This document shows, in pieces, positions 44,853 to 54,196 of a DNA stretch of 64,000 bases; within the stretch, counting starts at the first letter, position 1, and the number at the start of each line of letters is the position of its first letter. The translations under genes and the position numbers were made by a program. This DNA is from a bacterium. GTDB lineage: Bacteria; Planctomycetota; Planctomycetia; Planctomycetales; Planctomycetaceae. The DNA lies in contig WGME01000012.1 in NCBI GenBank assembly GCA_016125225.1, positions 62,001-126,000 on the forward strand, given 5' to 3'. A model generated the notes under the pieces. It searched no databases and had not been told where the DNA came from. It saw only the letters and a program-made list of their open reading frames with translations.

Positions 44853-45308
44853 TTACCAGGCCACGTCTTCTGCAACGGGCACGCCGGGGATGGGGGCCAT
44901 CATCGCAGGCAGAGGTTGATGGTACTGGCTCATCAACGGTGTCGGCGAAGATGTCGACCACTGCGGATTGGCATCGACGGCACCGTCGTAGAACCATTCC
45001 CCCGTGGCACTCATCGGCATGCCGCTGACACCCGCACATGAGCCCACGCAAGACGTGGCACAGTTCAAGGGAGCACTGCAGCCCCAGCCGCCCGAACATC
45101 CGTAAGGCACCGCGCAGCCACGCTTGAAGTGCTTGGGCTTCGCGCAGTGATAGGGCGTCGCACACGATGGATAAGGTGACGAACAGGACGGATACGGAGT
45201 CGCACAACCAGCACAACCCGATTTCTTCCACTTGCCAGCACTCAGGTCGCTATTCGCGGTCCCCCATAGAATCACGATGGCCATCAGGCCCCACGCCAAC
45301 TGACGCAT
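44853..45308 (-). CDS. small secreted Cys/Pro/Tyr-rich protein
   Basis: About 151 residues. A signal peptide (RQLAWGLMAIVILWGTANS) precedes a Cys-rich segment with a short repeat: CATPYPSC, CSSPYPSC, CATPYHC. Further Cys pairs follow (GCAVPYGCSGGWGCS; CATSCVGSCAG) and then a Pro/Ser-rich tail with no Cys. ATG 45308 is set by GGAG upstream and the signal peptide. Codons upstream to 45461 are unsupported. The style resembles the Cys-rich gene at 23928 and suggests another envelope structural protein; the function is unknown. Confidence 0.75.
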   Translation of the reverse strand: MRQLAWGLMAIVILWGTANSDLSAGKWKKSGCAGCATPYPSCSSPYPSCATPYHCAKPKHFKRGCAVPYGCSGGWGCSAPLNCATSCVGSCAGVSGMPMSATGEWFYDGAVDANPQWSTSSPTPLMSQYHQPLPAMMAPIPGVPVAEDVAW

Positions 45309-45480
45309 ACCTTCAACTCCGCAGAGATTGGTTTGTGCACACCTGGCACCATGTCTGATGCCGTCTCTGCAACCTACCGGGAGTTTGACGGAACGCAAGA
45401 AAGATTGCGGCAGCTCCCTCAGAGGACTGGTGGGGTGATGAGGGATATGCCGGAAACACAAGTTGCAGATGCCAGCCAGC

Positions 45481-46854
45481 TCAAACCAGCTCTTTGAGCT
45501 TGCCGGTGATCATGCCGTCTGATGTGGGTTCTGTCAGCGCGACCGTCACTTCGTAGCCACCCTGCGGATAGGCTTCGGCGACGGGAATGTACCACGGACC
45601 GCCATCGCCATACGCCGCTGTCGCCACGAAGCGATCCGGGGCGGCGGCTTGTGCCCGCAACTGGTACTCCAGAAAACTTTCCGCCGGCAGATGCAGCAGC
45701 GAAGTCTGGTTGATATGCAAAGCCGATAGCACGATCGGTTCTTCCCGCAGGCAGCGGTGCAGCCAACCCAACGACATCGCTGGACGAATCCGGTTCGCCA
45801 GCGAGGCATCTTTGTTCGCGACCAGATCCATCAAGGAAGCTTCGGTCAGATTCGATCGGGGAGTAAGCAGCAAGGGAGATGTTTGCCAACTGGCGGACTG
45901 AATCGGCTGAGGCGACAGGGCGGCTTCACTGGCCATGATCGCGGTGTAGATGCGGTCGGTGAGTTGCACGCGGGCTTCGGGTGTGCCGTTGTTGTACTTG
46001 CCGGCCGCAATGTTGCCGGAGCATCCCGTGAAATAGATGTGCGTACAATCGGGGTCTTCGGCCTGTCGCCGCTTCCGAGCCAAGCCGACGAAATCGCTGC
46101 TGACCATGCCATCGCCGTAGTAGCTCATGGGATGGCAGGCGTAGTAATGACATGCGGCTAACTTGATCTCACCGTCATAAAAAGCGACCGTTTTCAACCA
46201 GGGATCGATCAGGCCTTCTGGCAGTTCGTGGTGCTTGGGGTTCTTGCTCGAACTGCCACGCCAGTCGATGATAGTGCCATCGGGGCCGACAAAGCGTCGG
46301 TTGCCCGCGACTTTCTCGACCTTCGCCTGACCCGAAGCGATATGCGTGACCGATCGCAATTCGGTCTTGGCCTGAGTCACGGCCTTGGCGGCTCGCTCCA
46401 GCACTTGTTCAAAGAAATCGGGAAAGACCACATGGGGCAGGTCGCCCTGGGCCATCACGATGCGGTCGGCCTCGGGACAGACGAAGGGAGCATTGTGCTG
46501 ATGAACACATTGAACTGCGACGCGTTCGGGAGTGGTCCCCGCTGCTTGGGCCATCACCGCCCGCCATTTCACATGGGCTTCGTTCAGCAGGCCGGTCCAG
46601 TCGACCGCACAAATGACAATCGGGTCACCCGCGCCGGTGAGAATGAAACCGATGGCTTCTTCCGGATCGTCCATCCCCACAACGGGCTTGATCCAACCCC
46701 CACACAAGGGGTGATTCATCGGGGGGCTGACATCGAAGCGGAATGTGGCCAGCTTCAAATTGGCCGGGGTCGCAGCCAACCCACTGTTGGGGGACGCCAT
46801 CAAAGTGGCCAGCGCACCGGCCAGAGAGGTGTGCAAAAATTCACGACGAAGCAT
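45481..46854 (-). CDS. neutral/alkaline ceramidase-like hydrolase (exported)
   Basis: Protein of 457 residues. A Tat-like leader LRREFLHTSLAGALATLM is followed by a domain resembling the N-terminal half of neutral/alkaline non-lysosomal ceramidases. It includes FRFDVSPPMNHPLCGGW, a metal-ligand His pair in VQCVHQHNAPF, HYYACHPMSYYGDGMVSSDFVG and FTGCSGNIAAGKYN. Planctomycete homologues are numerous and much shorter than true ceramidases (about 650-750 residues); their substrates are unknown. Start ATG 46854. It is divergent from the RND adaptor gene. Confidence 0.88.
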   Translation of the reverse strand: MLRREFLHTSLAGALATLMASPNSGLAATPANLKLATFRFDVSPPMNHPLCGGWIKPVVGMDDPEEAIGFILTGAGDPIVICAVDWTGLLNEAHVKWRAVMAQAAGTTPERVAVQCVHQHNAPFVCPEADRIVMAQGDLPHVVFPDFFEQVLERAAKAVTQAKTELRSVTHIASGQAKVEKVAGNRRFVGPDGTIIDWRGSSSKNPKHHELPEGLIDPWLKTVAFYDGEIKLAACHYYACHPMSYYGDGMVSSDFVGLARKRRQAEDPDCTHIYFTGCSGNIAAGKYNNGTPEARVQLTDRIYTAIMASEAALSPQPIQSASWQTSPLLLTPRSNLTEASLMDLVANKDASLANRIRPAMSLGWLHRCLREEPIVLSALHINQTSLLHLPAESFLEYQLRAQAAAPDRFVATAAYGDGGPWYIPVAEAYPQGGYEVTVALTEPTSDGMITGKLKELV

Positions 46855-47036
46855 GGCGCCTCCAGCGTAACGGGTCTCGTTTCTCTGATTGGCAGAATCG
46901 AACGGGAGAGCGTGGCCGGTCCGGCTTACCAGTTTGTCAGGAATACCATGTTTGACGGAAACATTTCAATCGTTTGACATGTGTTGTTCGGATATGATGG
47001 GATAGGAATCCCTCCAATTGTTTGTCCACCCCCGTG

Positions 47037-48293
47037 ATGGTACCTGCCATGCCGCTTCCTCCTCGAACCAATTGCCGATTGCTTGCGCTGGGATTGTTGC
47101 TCGGTGTTTTGAACGGTTGCAGTCACAGTGAGCCTACCCCCGAAGCTGCCGTTAAGCCCACCGCCAATCCGGCCAGTCAGACGCCACTGAAAACCGCAGT
47201 TGCCAAGGTGGAGCCACGCCCCTGGAGAACAAGCATTCGGTCACAAGGACAACTCGTGGCCGATGAGGCCAGCATCGTCGGAGCGAAAGTCGCGGGACGT
47301 GTGGCAGCGGTCTCTGTCGATCTGGGTGACTTTGTCCATCAGGGAGATGCGCTCGCTCAACTCGATGAAAGCGAGTTGAAACTTCAGTTGACTCAAGCCG
47401 CAGCTCAGCTGGCTCAAGCCCGTGCGGCGGTTGGGCTCGGTCCCGACCAGGCCGATGATTCCGTCAATCGAGAGAACTCTCCGGTTGTTCGCCAGGAGCG
47501 AGCCGTGCTGGTGGAAGCTCAGGCGAACCTGGCCCGTTTGATGCAACTGCAGGAACGCAATGCCGTCACACAGGCCGATCTGGAAACCAGCGCCGCAGCC
47601 GTGGCGGTCGCGGAAGCTCGCTATGCATCGGCGCTCAACGCGGTCGATGAAAAGCTCGCAATCATTCAGGTCCGCCGGGCAGAGTATCTGCTCGCGAAAG
47701 ACCGACTGGAACAAGCCACCATTCGGGCTCCCTACGATGGCCTTATTCAAACCCGGCAAGCCGCGCCCGGCAGCTATCTCAGCGTTGGTGATGCCGTCTG
47801 CACACTCGTGCGGTCCGATCCGCTGCGTTATCGCGGCACGGTTTCCGAACGTTATGCCTTGTCGTTACGGGAAGGGCAGGAAGTTCTCGTCCAACTCGAT
47901 GGCATTCCGGAACCGATTTCGACGCGGGTCACTCGCATCAGTCCGGTGCTGGAAGACTTCAGCCGGGCTTTGATTTTCGAAGCCGTCCTTTCCAATTCGA
48001 ATGGTCGTTTGCGTTCCGGATTGTTTGCGGAAGCCGATGTGGTGATCGACAGCCAGTCGGAAGCCTTGGCCGTTCCGGCATCGGCAATCATCGAGTTCGC
48101 TGGTGTGGAAAAGGTCTGGAAAGTCGCCGAGGGAACCGCGACGGAAGTCCCCATACAAACGGGTCGCCGGGAACACGGGCTGGTGGAAATCGTTTCCGGT
48201 TTGAATGCCGGTGATGCGGTGATTCGGGCCGGCGCTGATGGACGTAGTGGCCCAGTCGAACCCACCGTGACCAGTGACAACGTTGGCGGATAA
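47037..48293 (+). CDS. RND efflux periplasmic adaptor (HlyD/MFP lipoprotein)
   Basis: Membrane-fusion protein of about 418 residues linking an RND pump to an outer-membrane channel. A lipobox LLGVLNGC with Cys28 indicates lipid anchoring. The lipoyl half-motifs are VGAKVAGRVAAVSVDLGDFV and ATIRAPYDGLIQTRQAAPGSYL, separated by a coiled-coil hairpin (residues ~110-210). Beta-barrel and membrane-proximal domains follow (VSERYALSLREGQEVLVQLD). In-frame starts exist at 47022 (TTG), 47037 and 47049 (ATG). The pump gene follows 48 bases downstream. No TolC-like gene is present. Confidence 0.92.
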   Translation: MVPAMPLPPRTNCRLLALGLLLGVLNGCSHSEPTPEAAVKPTANPASQTPLKTAVAKVEPRPWRTSIRSQGQLVADEASIVGAKVAGRVAAVSVDLGDFVHQGDALAQLDESELKLQLTQAAAQLAQARAAVGLGPDQADDSVNRENSPVVRQERAVLVEAQANLARLMQLQERNAVTQADLETSAAAVAVAEARYASALNAVDEKLAIIQVRRAEYLLAKDRLEQATIRAPYDGLIQTRQAAPGSYLSVGDAVCTLVRSDPLRYRGTVSERYALSLREGQEVLVQLDGIPEPISTRVTRISPVLEDFSRALIFEAVLSNSNGRLRSGLFAEADVVIDSQSEALAVPASAIIEFAGVEKVWKVAEGTATEVPIQTGRREHGLVEIVSGLNAGDAVIRAGADGRSGPVEPTVTSDNVGG

Positions 48294-48341
48294 TAATCCC
48301 TCGCCGTCCTTCCTGATCCTCTTCCTCTGCAGGATGTCATA

Positions 48342-51300
48342 ATGCAGTGGCTTGCGAATGTCTGTGTCCGCCGCCCGGTCTTTGCGTTGATGCTCGTATC
48401 GGCCTTTGTGGTCGCGGGCATCGTGTCGTATCCGATGCTCGGCGTCGATCGTTTTCCGAATCTCGATTTGCCGTCTGTGTATGTGCGGACCACCTATCCC
48501 GGTGCGGCTCCACAGGAGGTTGAATCGGAAGTCAGTCAGGTCCTGGAAGACGCGATCGCGACTGTTGCGGGGATCGATGAACTGCGCTCCATCTCGAGCG
48601 AAGGTTCTTCGATTGTGATGGTCACATTCAATCTGAACCGCAATCTTGATGCCGCGGTGCAGGATGTGCGTGATGCCGTGGCCCGTGTCGGGAATCGCTT
48701 GCCGCCAGGGCTCGATCCGCCGGTGGTGCAGCAGCAGGACCTCGATTCTTCGCCGATCATGACGATTGCCGTCTCGGGTCCATTAACGAGTCGCGAGTTG
48801 TATGTCCTCGCCGACCGTTATGTTAAAAATATCATCGAGTCGGCACCGGGCGTCGGTGAAGTGCTGATCTCCGGGGCCTCGGATCGGGCCGTGCAGGTCA
48901 ACATCGATGCCCGACGGCTGGCGGCCCATCGTGTTTCGATCATGGACATTCGCGATGCATTGCAACGACAGAATGCGGAGATTCCTGGTGGTCGCGTCGA
49001 TGCAGGGAATCGAGAATTGACGTTGCGGACATTGGGCCGCTTCGATCATGCCCGTGATTTTCCCAATCTGGTGGTCTCCACGGTGAACGGGGCCACCATC
49101 CGTTTGAGTGACCTGGGAGATGTCGTTGATGGCACCAAGGAAGAGCGACGGCTGGCCCGCATGAATGGTCAACCCGCTGTGGTGTTGCAGGTGCAGCGGC
49201 AATCGGGTGCGAACACGGTGGAAGCGATCGCGGGGGTGAAAGAACGCCTGCCACGGTCGATGGAACTGCTGCCGAAAGATGTGGAAGTGACCGTCATCCA
49301 AGACCAGTCGCGGTACATCAATGCGGCCCTGCATGAAATCCAGGGGCATCTGATTTCCGGCAGTATTCTTGCCACGATTACCGTGCTGATTTTTATGCGG
49401 TCATGGCGTTCGACATTGATTGCCGCGGTGGCGATTCCGACCTCGATCGTCGCGACATTTGCCTTCATGAAACTCTTCGGCTTCACTTTGAACAACGTCA
49501 CCATGCTGGCGTTGGTGCTGATGGTCGGCGTGGTGATTGATGATGCCATCGTCGTTCTCGAAAACGTCTTCCGCTTCATCGAAGAGAAGGGGATGTCGCC
49601 GTTTGAGGCGGCGATTGAAGGGACGCGGGAAATTGGTCTCGCCGTGCTCGCGACCACTCTCTCGCTGGTCATCGTCTTCCTGCCGGTGTCGTTTCTCTCC
49701 AGCGTGACCGGTCGCATGCTCTTCCAGTTCGGCATTACAGCAACGGTGGCCATCATGGTCTCGATGCTCATCAGCTTCACCTTAACGCCGATGATGTGCA
49801 GCCTGATTCTCAAGCCGGTGGCGACACATACCGAGTCACCCGGCTCGCGCCGCGGGTTCTATGCCTTCATTGAATGGGGCTACCTGAAGATTCTGGGATG
49901 GTCGCTGCGTTTCCGTTGGCTGGTCCTGTTGCTCTCTGCGGGGGTTATCGGCTCAAACTTCTGGCTCTATCAACTTGTGCAGCAGGATTATATTCCGACC
50001 AATGTCGACGAGTCGGAATTCGAAGTCAGCCTGACCGCGAATGAAGGGGCGACATTGCAGACCATGTCGAACCTCATGCGGAATGTTGAACGCGAACTGC
50101 AGGACATGCCGGGGATTGATCTCGTCCTCGCCACCGTGGGTTCGCGCGGATTGGGAGCCGTTAACCGCGGCGAAGTCTATGTGCGGTTGCAACCGTTGGA
50201 GACCCGTGTCTTCTCGTTTGATCGCCTGTGGGAAGGTTTTCGACATGGCGATCCGGCTGCGGCTTTCCGGGGCAACTTCTCGCAGCGCGACATGATGCAG
50301 ACGGTCCGCAAACGTTTGAACAAGATGGAAGGGGTGCGCGTCGCGGTTCGCAATCTGACGTCATTGCGGCAAGGTGCCCCGGTCGATATCGACTTCTCCA
50401 TCACTGGGCCGAACGTTGAAGACCTTGTGGCCTTCAGTGAAAAACTCAGGGAGAAGGCCGCCGAAATTCCGGGGATCGTCGATGTCGATACGACATTGCG
50501 GCTCGATAAGCCGGAACTGCTGGCGAAGCTCGATCGTGAACGCATGGCGGCCCTCGGTGTCACCGTGCAGGAAGTCGCCGATACGTTGCGAGTCGCTGTC
50601 GGTGGTGATGACCGTGTGTCACGCTATCGCGACCGCAGTGTCGATGACGCCTACGATGTGGAAGTGCGGCTGGTCGGCATCGACCGCGGTGATGCCGAGT
50701 CGATCTCACAACTTTATGTCCGGGCGTATCCCGGTCGCAATGCGGGCAACATGGGCGACAACGCCCTGCGAAGTTCGGGCGGGGCCGTGCTCACCCGGCT
50801 CGATAACGTGGTCACCTTCGAATACTCCGAAGATTACGCCCGCATCGACCGTCTTGATCGTCAACGCATGGTGGCCGTTCGTGCCAATATCGCCCCCGGG
50901 TTTGCTCTTGCCGACCGGCTCGATGCGATGCATGCCGCCGCGGAAGATCTCGGCATCCCCCCCGGTTTCAGCACGCGCGTGCTCGGCCGTGGCCGTGAAC
51001 TGGAACGCACCCTGAACGACTTCCAATGGACGTTTCTGCTGTCATTCGTTTTCATGTACATCGTGCTCGCGGCCCAGTACGAACACCTGGTGCATCCGCT
51101 GACGATTCTGCTGTCGCTGCCGCTGGCCGTGCCGTTCGGTCTCATCAGTCTTTACTGGGGTGGTGAGAGTTTAAACCTGTATTCGGCGCTCGGCATTCTG
51201 GTGCTGTTCGGCGTGGTGAAGAAGGCGTCGATTCTGCAGATCGACCATACCAACCTGCTGCGATCGCATGGCATGGACCGGCACACCGCGATTCTTGCTG

Positions 51301-51584
51301 CCAACCGCGACCGGTTGCGGCCGATTCTGATGACCACCATCTCTTTCGTCGCCGGGATGCTGCCCTTGTTGATCGCGACCGGTCCTGGTGCCGAAGAGCG
51401 CCGCTCGATTGCCGTCTTGGCATGTGGCGGTCAAACGCTGTCGCTGCTGCTGACACTGATCGCCATTCCAGTGATTTACGATATCTTGGACGATATCAGT
51501 TTGTTGTTCATGAAGCGGATGTCGACAGTCTCTTCACCAATTGAACCGGTGATGCCAGGGACTGCAACTCCCGGGTCAGTATGA
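48342..51584 (+). CDS. RND efflux pump inner-membrane transporter (HAE1/AcrB-MdtBC type)
   Basis: Proton-driven drug or lipid exporter of 1080 residues with the usual 12-helix duplicated architecture. The N-terminus VCVRRPVFALMLVSAFVVAGIV is characteristic. The helix-4 proton-relay Asp pair is in VLMVGVVIDDAIVVLENV, and the GTREIGLAVLATTLSLVIVFLPV stretch follows. The second half has VFMYIVLAAQYEHLVHPLTI and ALGILVLFGVVKKASILQIDH. An AGGATG precedes the ATG. It forms an operon with the adaptor upstream. The substrate cannot be predicted. Confidence 0.96.
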   Translation: MQWLANVCVRRPVFALMLVSAFVVAGIVSYPMLGVDRFPNLDLPSVYVRTTYPGAAPQEVESEVSQVLEDAIATVAGIDELRSISSEGSSIVMVTFNLNRNLDAAVQDVRDAVARVGNRLPPGLDPPVVQQQDLDSSPIMTIAVSGPLTSRELYVLADRYVKNIIESAPGVGEVLISGASDRAVQVNIDARRLAAHRVSIMDIRDALQRQNAEIPGGRVDAGNRELTLRTLGRFDHARDFPNLVVSTVNGATIRLSDLGDVVDGTKEERRLARMNGQPAVVLQVQRQSGANTVEAIAGVKERLPRSMELLPKDVEVTVIQDQSRYINAALHEIQGHLISGSILATITVLIFMRSWRSTLIAAVAIPTSIVATFAFMKLFGFTLNNVTMLALVLMVGVVIDDAIVVLENVFRFIEEKGMSPFEAAIEGTREIGLAVLATTLSLVIVFLPVSFLSSVTGRMLFQFGITATVAIMVSMLISFTLTPMMCSLILKPVATHTESPGSRRGFYAFIEWGYLKILGWSLRFRWLVLLLSAGVIGSNFWLYQLVQQDYIPTNVDESEFEVSLTANEGATLQTMSNLMRNVERELQDMPGIDLVLATVGSRGLGAVNRGEVYVRLQPLETRVFSFDRLWEGFRHGDPAAAFRGNFSQRDMMQTVRKRLNKMEGVRVAVRNLTSLRQGAPVDIDFSITGPNVEDLVAFSEKLREKAAEIPGIVDVDTTLRLDKPELLAKLDRERMAALGVTVQEVADTLRVAVGGDDRVSRYRDRSVDDAYDVEVRLVGIDRGDAESISQLYVRAYPGRNAGNMGDNALRSSGGAVLTRLDNVVTFEYSEDYARIDRLDRQRMVAVRANIAPGFALADRLDAMHAAAEDLGIPPGFSTRVLGRGRELERTLNDFQWTFLLSFVFMYIVLAAQYEHLVHPLTILLSLPLAVPFGLISLYWGGESLNLYSALGILVLFGVVKKASILQIDHTNLLRSHGMDRHTAILAANRDRLRPILMTTISFVAGMLPLLIATGPGAEERRSIAVLACGGQTLSLLLTLIAIPVIYDILDDISLLFMKRMSTVSSPIEPVMPGTATPGSV

Positions 51585-51946
51585 CGGCCATTCGTTTTTG
51601 CCTCCGGTTTATGAATGGAAGCGGAAGAACGATTGATATCCTCATGTAATCAATGACCGTCGGTCACTCACAGAGTGATATGGTCACGTGATCGTCATCA
51701 TTTTTGATGAGTTCTTGATGTTATTGAATGACACTCGAAGACACGGTTGATATTATCGCCGGGGTCATTTCGACGTCCTCTCGTTCGTCTTCATTCGCAT
51801 TCAGTACTGCGGATCAGAAACTCCCTTCGGGGATGATATTCCGCAACGAATGATGTTTTTTCACGGCAACAAGGTCTGCTCTTTCACAACGTTGTGAAAG
51901 GGCAACGCGGCGCCGCGTGGCGCAATACCACTGTGGAGATTCCTTG
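51585..51946. other. non-coding region upstream of the sulfatase
   Basis: About 360 bases, AT-rich for this genome in its first two thirds, without a believable gene. It contains the perfect palindrome described at 51881-51900. It probably holds the sulfatase promoter and leader. No clear -35/-10 pair was identified. Confidence 0.5.
51881..51900. promoter_or_regulatory. perfect 20-bp palindrome, candidate operator
   Basis: CTTTCACAACGTTGTGAAAG reads the same on both strands. It ends 46 bases before the sulfatase ATG and precedes its ribosome-binding site. The symmetric form is what a dimeric regulator would bind; as RNA it is a loop-less stem, so a terminator role is less likely. No regulator gene is adjacent. 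Confidence 0.55.
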
Positions 51947-53611
51947 ATGAAATCCGTCCTGCGAACTTTGGTCCCCAAGGCGTTGATGGCCTGGGCGATG
52001 GCCGCCGGCTGCCTGGCAACGGTGCAACCGCTGCAGGCCCAATCGTCTGCCAAGCCGAACATCATTCTGATTGTCTCCGATGACACAGGCTATGGTGACC
52101 TGGGGCCGTATGGGGGTGGCGAGGGTCGCGGGATGCCTACGCCGAATATCGATCGCATGGCCAATGAAGGCATGCAGTTCTACACGTTCTATGCACAACC
52201 CAGTTGCACACCCGGCCGGGCCGCCATGCTCACAGGCCGCATTCCCAATCGCAGCGGTATGACTACCGTGGCGTTTCAAGGCCAAGGGGGCGGGCTTCCC
52301 GCTGCCGAATGGACGCTGGGGTCGGTTCTGAAGACCGCGGGCTACAACACATTTTTCACCGGCAAATGGCACCTGGGTGAAGCCGACTACGCACTTCCGA
52401 ATGCCCAGGGCTATGACGAAATGCGTTACTGTGGCCTGTACCACCTCAATGCCTACACCTACGCCGATCCCACATGGTTCCCGGATATGGAACCGGATCT
52501 GCGGGCGTTTTTTGCCAAAGTCACCAAGGGCTCGCTGTCGGGCAATGTCGGCGAAGCTGCCAAGGAAGACTTCAAGATCAATGGGCAGTATGTCGACACG
52601 CCGGAAAAAGGCGTGGTCGGCATTCCTTACTTCGACGGCTATGTCGAAAAGGCCACACTGGACTATCTCGATAAAGCTGCCAAGACACCGGACAAGCCGT
52701 TCTTTGCCCACGTCAATTTCATGAAGGTTCATCAGCCGAACCTGCCCCACCCGGATTACGTCCACAAGTCGCTGTCGAAGAGCAAGTATGCCGACTCGGT
52801 CGTCGAACTGGATGCCCGCATCGGCAGCATCATGGACAAAGTCCGCTCGCTGGGACTCGATAAAAACACCCTGGTCTTCTACACCACCGACAACGGTGCC
52901 TGGCAGGATGTCTATCCCGATGCTGGTTACACGCCGTTCCGTGGTACCAAGGGAACCGTCCGTGAAGGGGGCAACCGCGTGCCTGCCTTTGCCTGGATGC
53001 CCGGAAAAATCAAAGCGGGTGCCAAGAGCCACGACATCGTCGGCGGCCTGGACCTGATGGCCACATTCGCATCGGTGGCGGGTGTCAAACTCCCCACCAA
53101 AGACCGCGAAGGCCAGCCGATTATCTTCGATAGCTACGACATGTCGCCGTTGCTGTTCGGCACCGGAAAGTGTGCCCGCAAAGAATGGTTCTTCTTCACC
53201 GAGAACGAACTGACCCCCGGTGCCGCCCGCGTCTCCAACTACAAAGCCGTGTTCAATCTCCGCGGGGATAACGGAGCCCAAACCGGTGGCTTGGCCGTCG
53301 ATACCAACCTCGGCTGGAAGGGCGAAAGCAAGTACGTGGCCATCGTGCCTCAGATCTTCGATCTCTGGCAGGACCCCCAGGAACGCTATGACATTTTCAT
53401 GAACAACTACACCGAGCGGACGTGGACATTGGTGACCATCAGCCAATCCATCGAAACGCTGATGAAAACCTATGTTCAATACCCACCCCGGAAACTTCAG
53501 AGCCTGGGTTACGACGGACCGATTGAACTCTCCAAGTACCAGCGCTTCCAGTGGGTTCGCGAGCAACTGGAAAAAGAGGGGGTCAACATTCCGTTGCCCA
53601 CCGGCAACTGA
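51947..53611 (+). CDS. arylsulfatase-type sulfatase (formylglycine-dependent)
   Basis: Exported sulfatase of 554 residues. A signal peptide ends near QPLQA (about residue 31). The metal-binding Asp pair lies in IILIVSDDTGYGDLG (45-46). The formylglycine motif is Cys87-Thr-Pro-Gly-Arg91 in QPSCTPGRAAMLTGR, so a maturation enzyme is required. TGKWHLGE and FYTTDNGAW carry further catalytic and metal residues. ATG 51947 follows GGAG. Family S1 members of this kind cleave sulfate esters from organic or polysaccharide substrates and are very expanded in Planctomycetota. The substrate is unknown. A hairpin terminator follows. Confidence 0.95.
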   Translation: MKSVLRTLVPKALMAWAMAAGCLATVQPLQAQSSAKPNIILIVSDDTGYGDLGPYGGGEGRGMPTPNIDRMANEGMQFYTFYAQPSCTPGRAAMLTGRIPNRSGMTTVAFQGQGGGLPAAEWTLGSVLKTAGYNTFFTGKWHLGEADYALPNAQGYDEMRYCGLYHLNAYTYADPTWFPDMEPDLRAFFAKVTKGSLSGNVGEAAKEDFKINGQYVDTPEKGVVGIPYFDGYVEKATLDYLDKAAKTPDKPFFAHVNFMKVHQPNLPHPDYVHKSLSKSKYADSVVELDARIGSIMDKVRSLGLDKNTLVFYTTDNGAWQDVYPDAGYTPFRGTKGTVREGGNRVPAFAWMPGKIKAGAKSHDIVGGLDLMATFASVAGVKLPTKDREGQPIIFDSYDMSPLLFGTGKCARKEWFFFTENELTPGAARVSNYKAVFNLRGDNGAQTGGLAVDTNLGWKGESKYVAIVPQIFDLWQDPQERYDIFMNNYTERTWTLVTISQSIETLMKTYVQYPPRKLQSLGYDGPIELSKYQRFQWVREQLEKEGVNIPLPTGN

Positions 53612-53640
53612 GCCTCTCGTTCAACCCTCAATGGTCCCGT

Positions 53641-53680
53641 CATAGCCCTCGGTGTCGCACCGGGGGCTATGATGTTTTTC
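53641..53680 (+). terminator. hairpin terminator after the sulfatase
   Basis: CATAGCCCTCGGTG and CACCGGGGGCTATG pair around a short TCG loop (53641-53671, one G-T-type mismatch). GATGTTTTTC follows. The GCCC(C/T)CGGT core and CATAG/CTATG flanks loosely resemble the hairpins at 17664 and 43369. Confidence 0.75.
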
Positions 53681-53718
53681 AGCGTTGCAAATCACCATGC
53701 CGTTGTGGAGATCCGAAG

Positions 53719-54072
53719 ATGCCACTGGAACGTCTGATCTTAAGCAGCGTCATCGGCGGCACGGCTCTGTTACTGATGGGCCTGGCCCGCCCCCTGATCA
53801 GACGCCGCATCCGGCCGAACCGTTACTACGGATTCTGCACGCCCGCCACCCTGCGGGATGAGTCGCTGTGGTATGATGTCAACGCCCAGACCGGTACCGA
53901 TCTTTATCGAGTCGGAACCGGAACGCTACTCCTCACGGCGATCTACCTCATCGACATCATTTCGCTGTCCACTTTCACGCTGATCACCGCCGGATGGATG
54001 ACACTGGGGTCGCTATGGTCCGCGTTGCATGGCTTTGTCATCATCCATCGTTCCGCCAAGCGGGATGGGTGA
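53719..54072 (+). CDS. small membrane protein, possibly SdpI-like
   Basis: About 117 residues with hydrophobic segments ILSSVIGGTALLLMGLARPL, LLLTAIYLIDIISLSTFTLI and WSALHGFVIIH. Between them a conserved-looking segment RPNRYYGFCTPATLRDESLWYDVNAQTG resembles the GxRTPxTLxxxxxWxxxN pattern of SdpI-type immunity/membrane proteins. The match is by motif style only. ATG 53719 is set by a GGAG 8 bases upstream; the longer frame overlaps the sulfatase gene. It is probably expressed on its own. Confidence 0.6.
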   Translation: MPLERLILSSVIGGTALLLMGLARPLIRRRIRPNRYYGFCTPATLRDESLWYDVNAQTGTDLYRVGTGTLLLTAIYLIDIISLSTFTLITAGWMTLGSLWSALHGFVIIHRSAKRDG

Positions 54073-54095
54073 CGCGAAACCGCTCTTCCCCTGTA

Positions 54096-54169
54096 GGCTG
54101 GGTTAGCGCAGCGTAACCCAGCATCTCGGTCGAACCAAAGTTGGGTTACGCCCGTCGGCTTACCCAGCC
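54096..54169. repeat. inverted GCTGGGTTACGC-type intergenic repeat
   Basis: GGCTGGGTTAGCGCAGCGTAACCCAGC at 54096-54122 is itself a hairpin (described in parts: GCTGGGTTA with TAACCCAGC). A related, weaker hairpin at 54140-54169 runs from TTGGGTTACGC to GGCTTACCCAGCC. This type of sequence is widely dispersed in environmental bacteria. It lies between convergent genes. Confidence 0.65.
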
Positions 54170-54196
54170 AACGTGACTGGCAAGCGAGGAGATCCA

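Noticed and set aside
46970-47000. TTGACA followed by TATGAT upstream of the RND adaptor
   Set aside because: The spacing is about 13 bases, too short for a standard sigma-70-type promoter, so it is not annotated.
51884-53566. Minus-strand open frame of 560 codons
   Set aside because: It is the antisense shadow of the sulfatase gene, which has a signal peptide and active-site motif.
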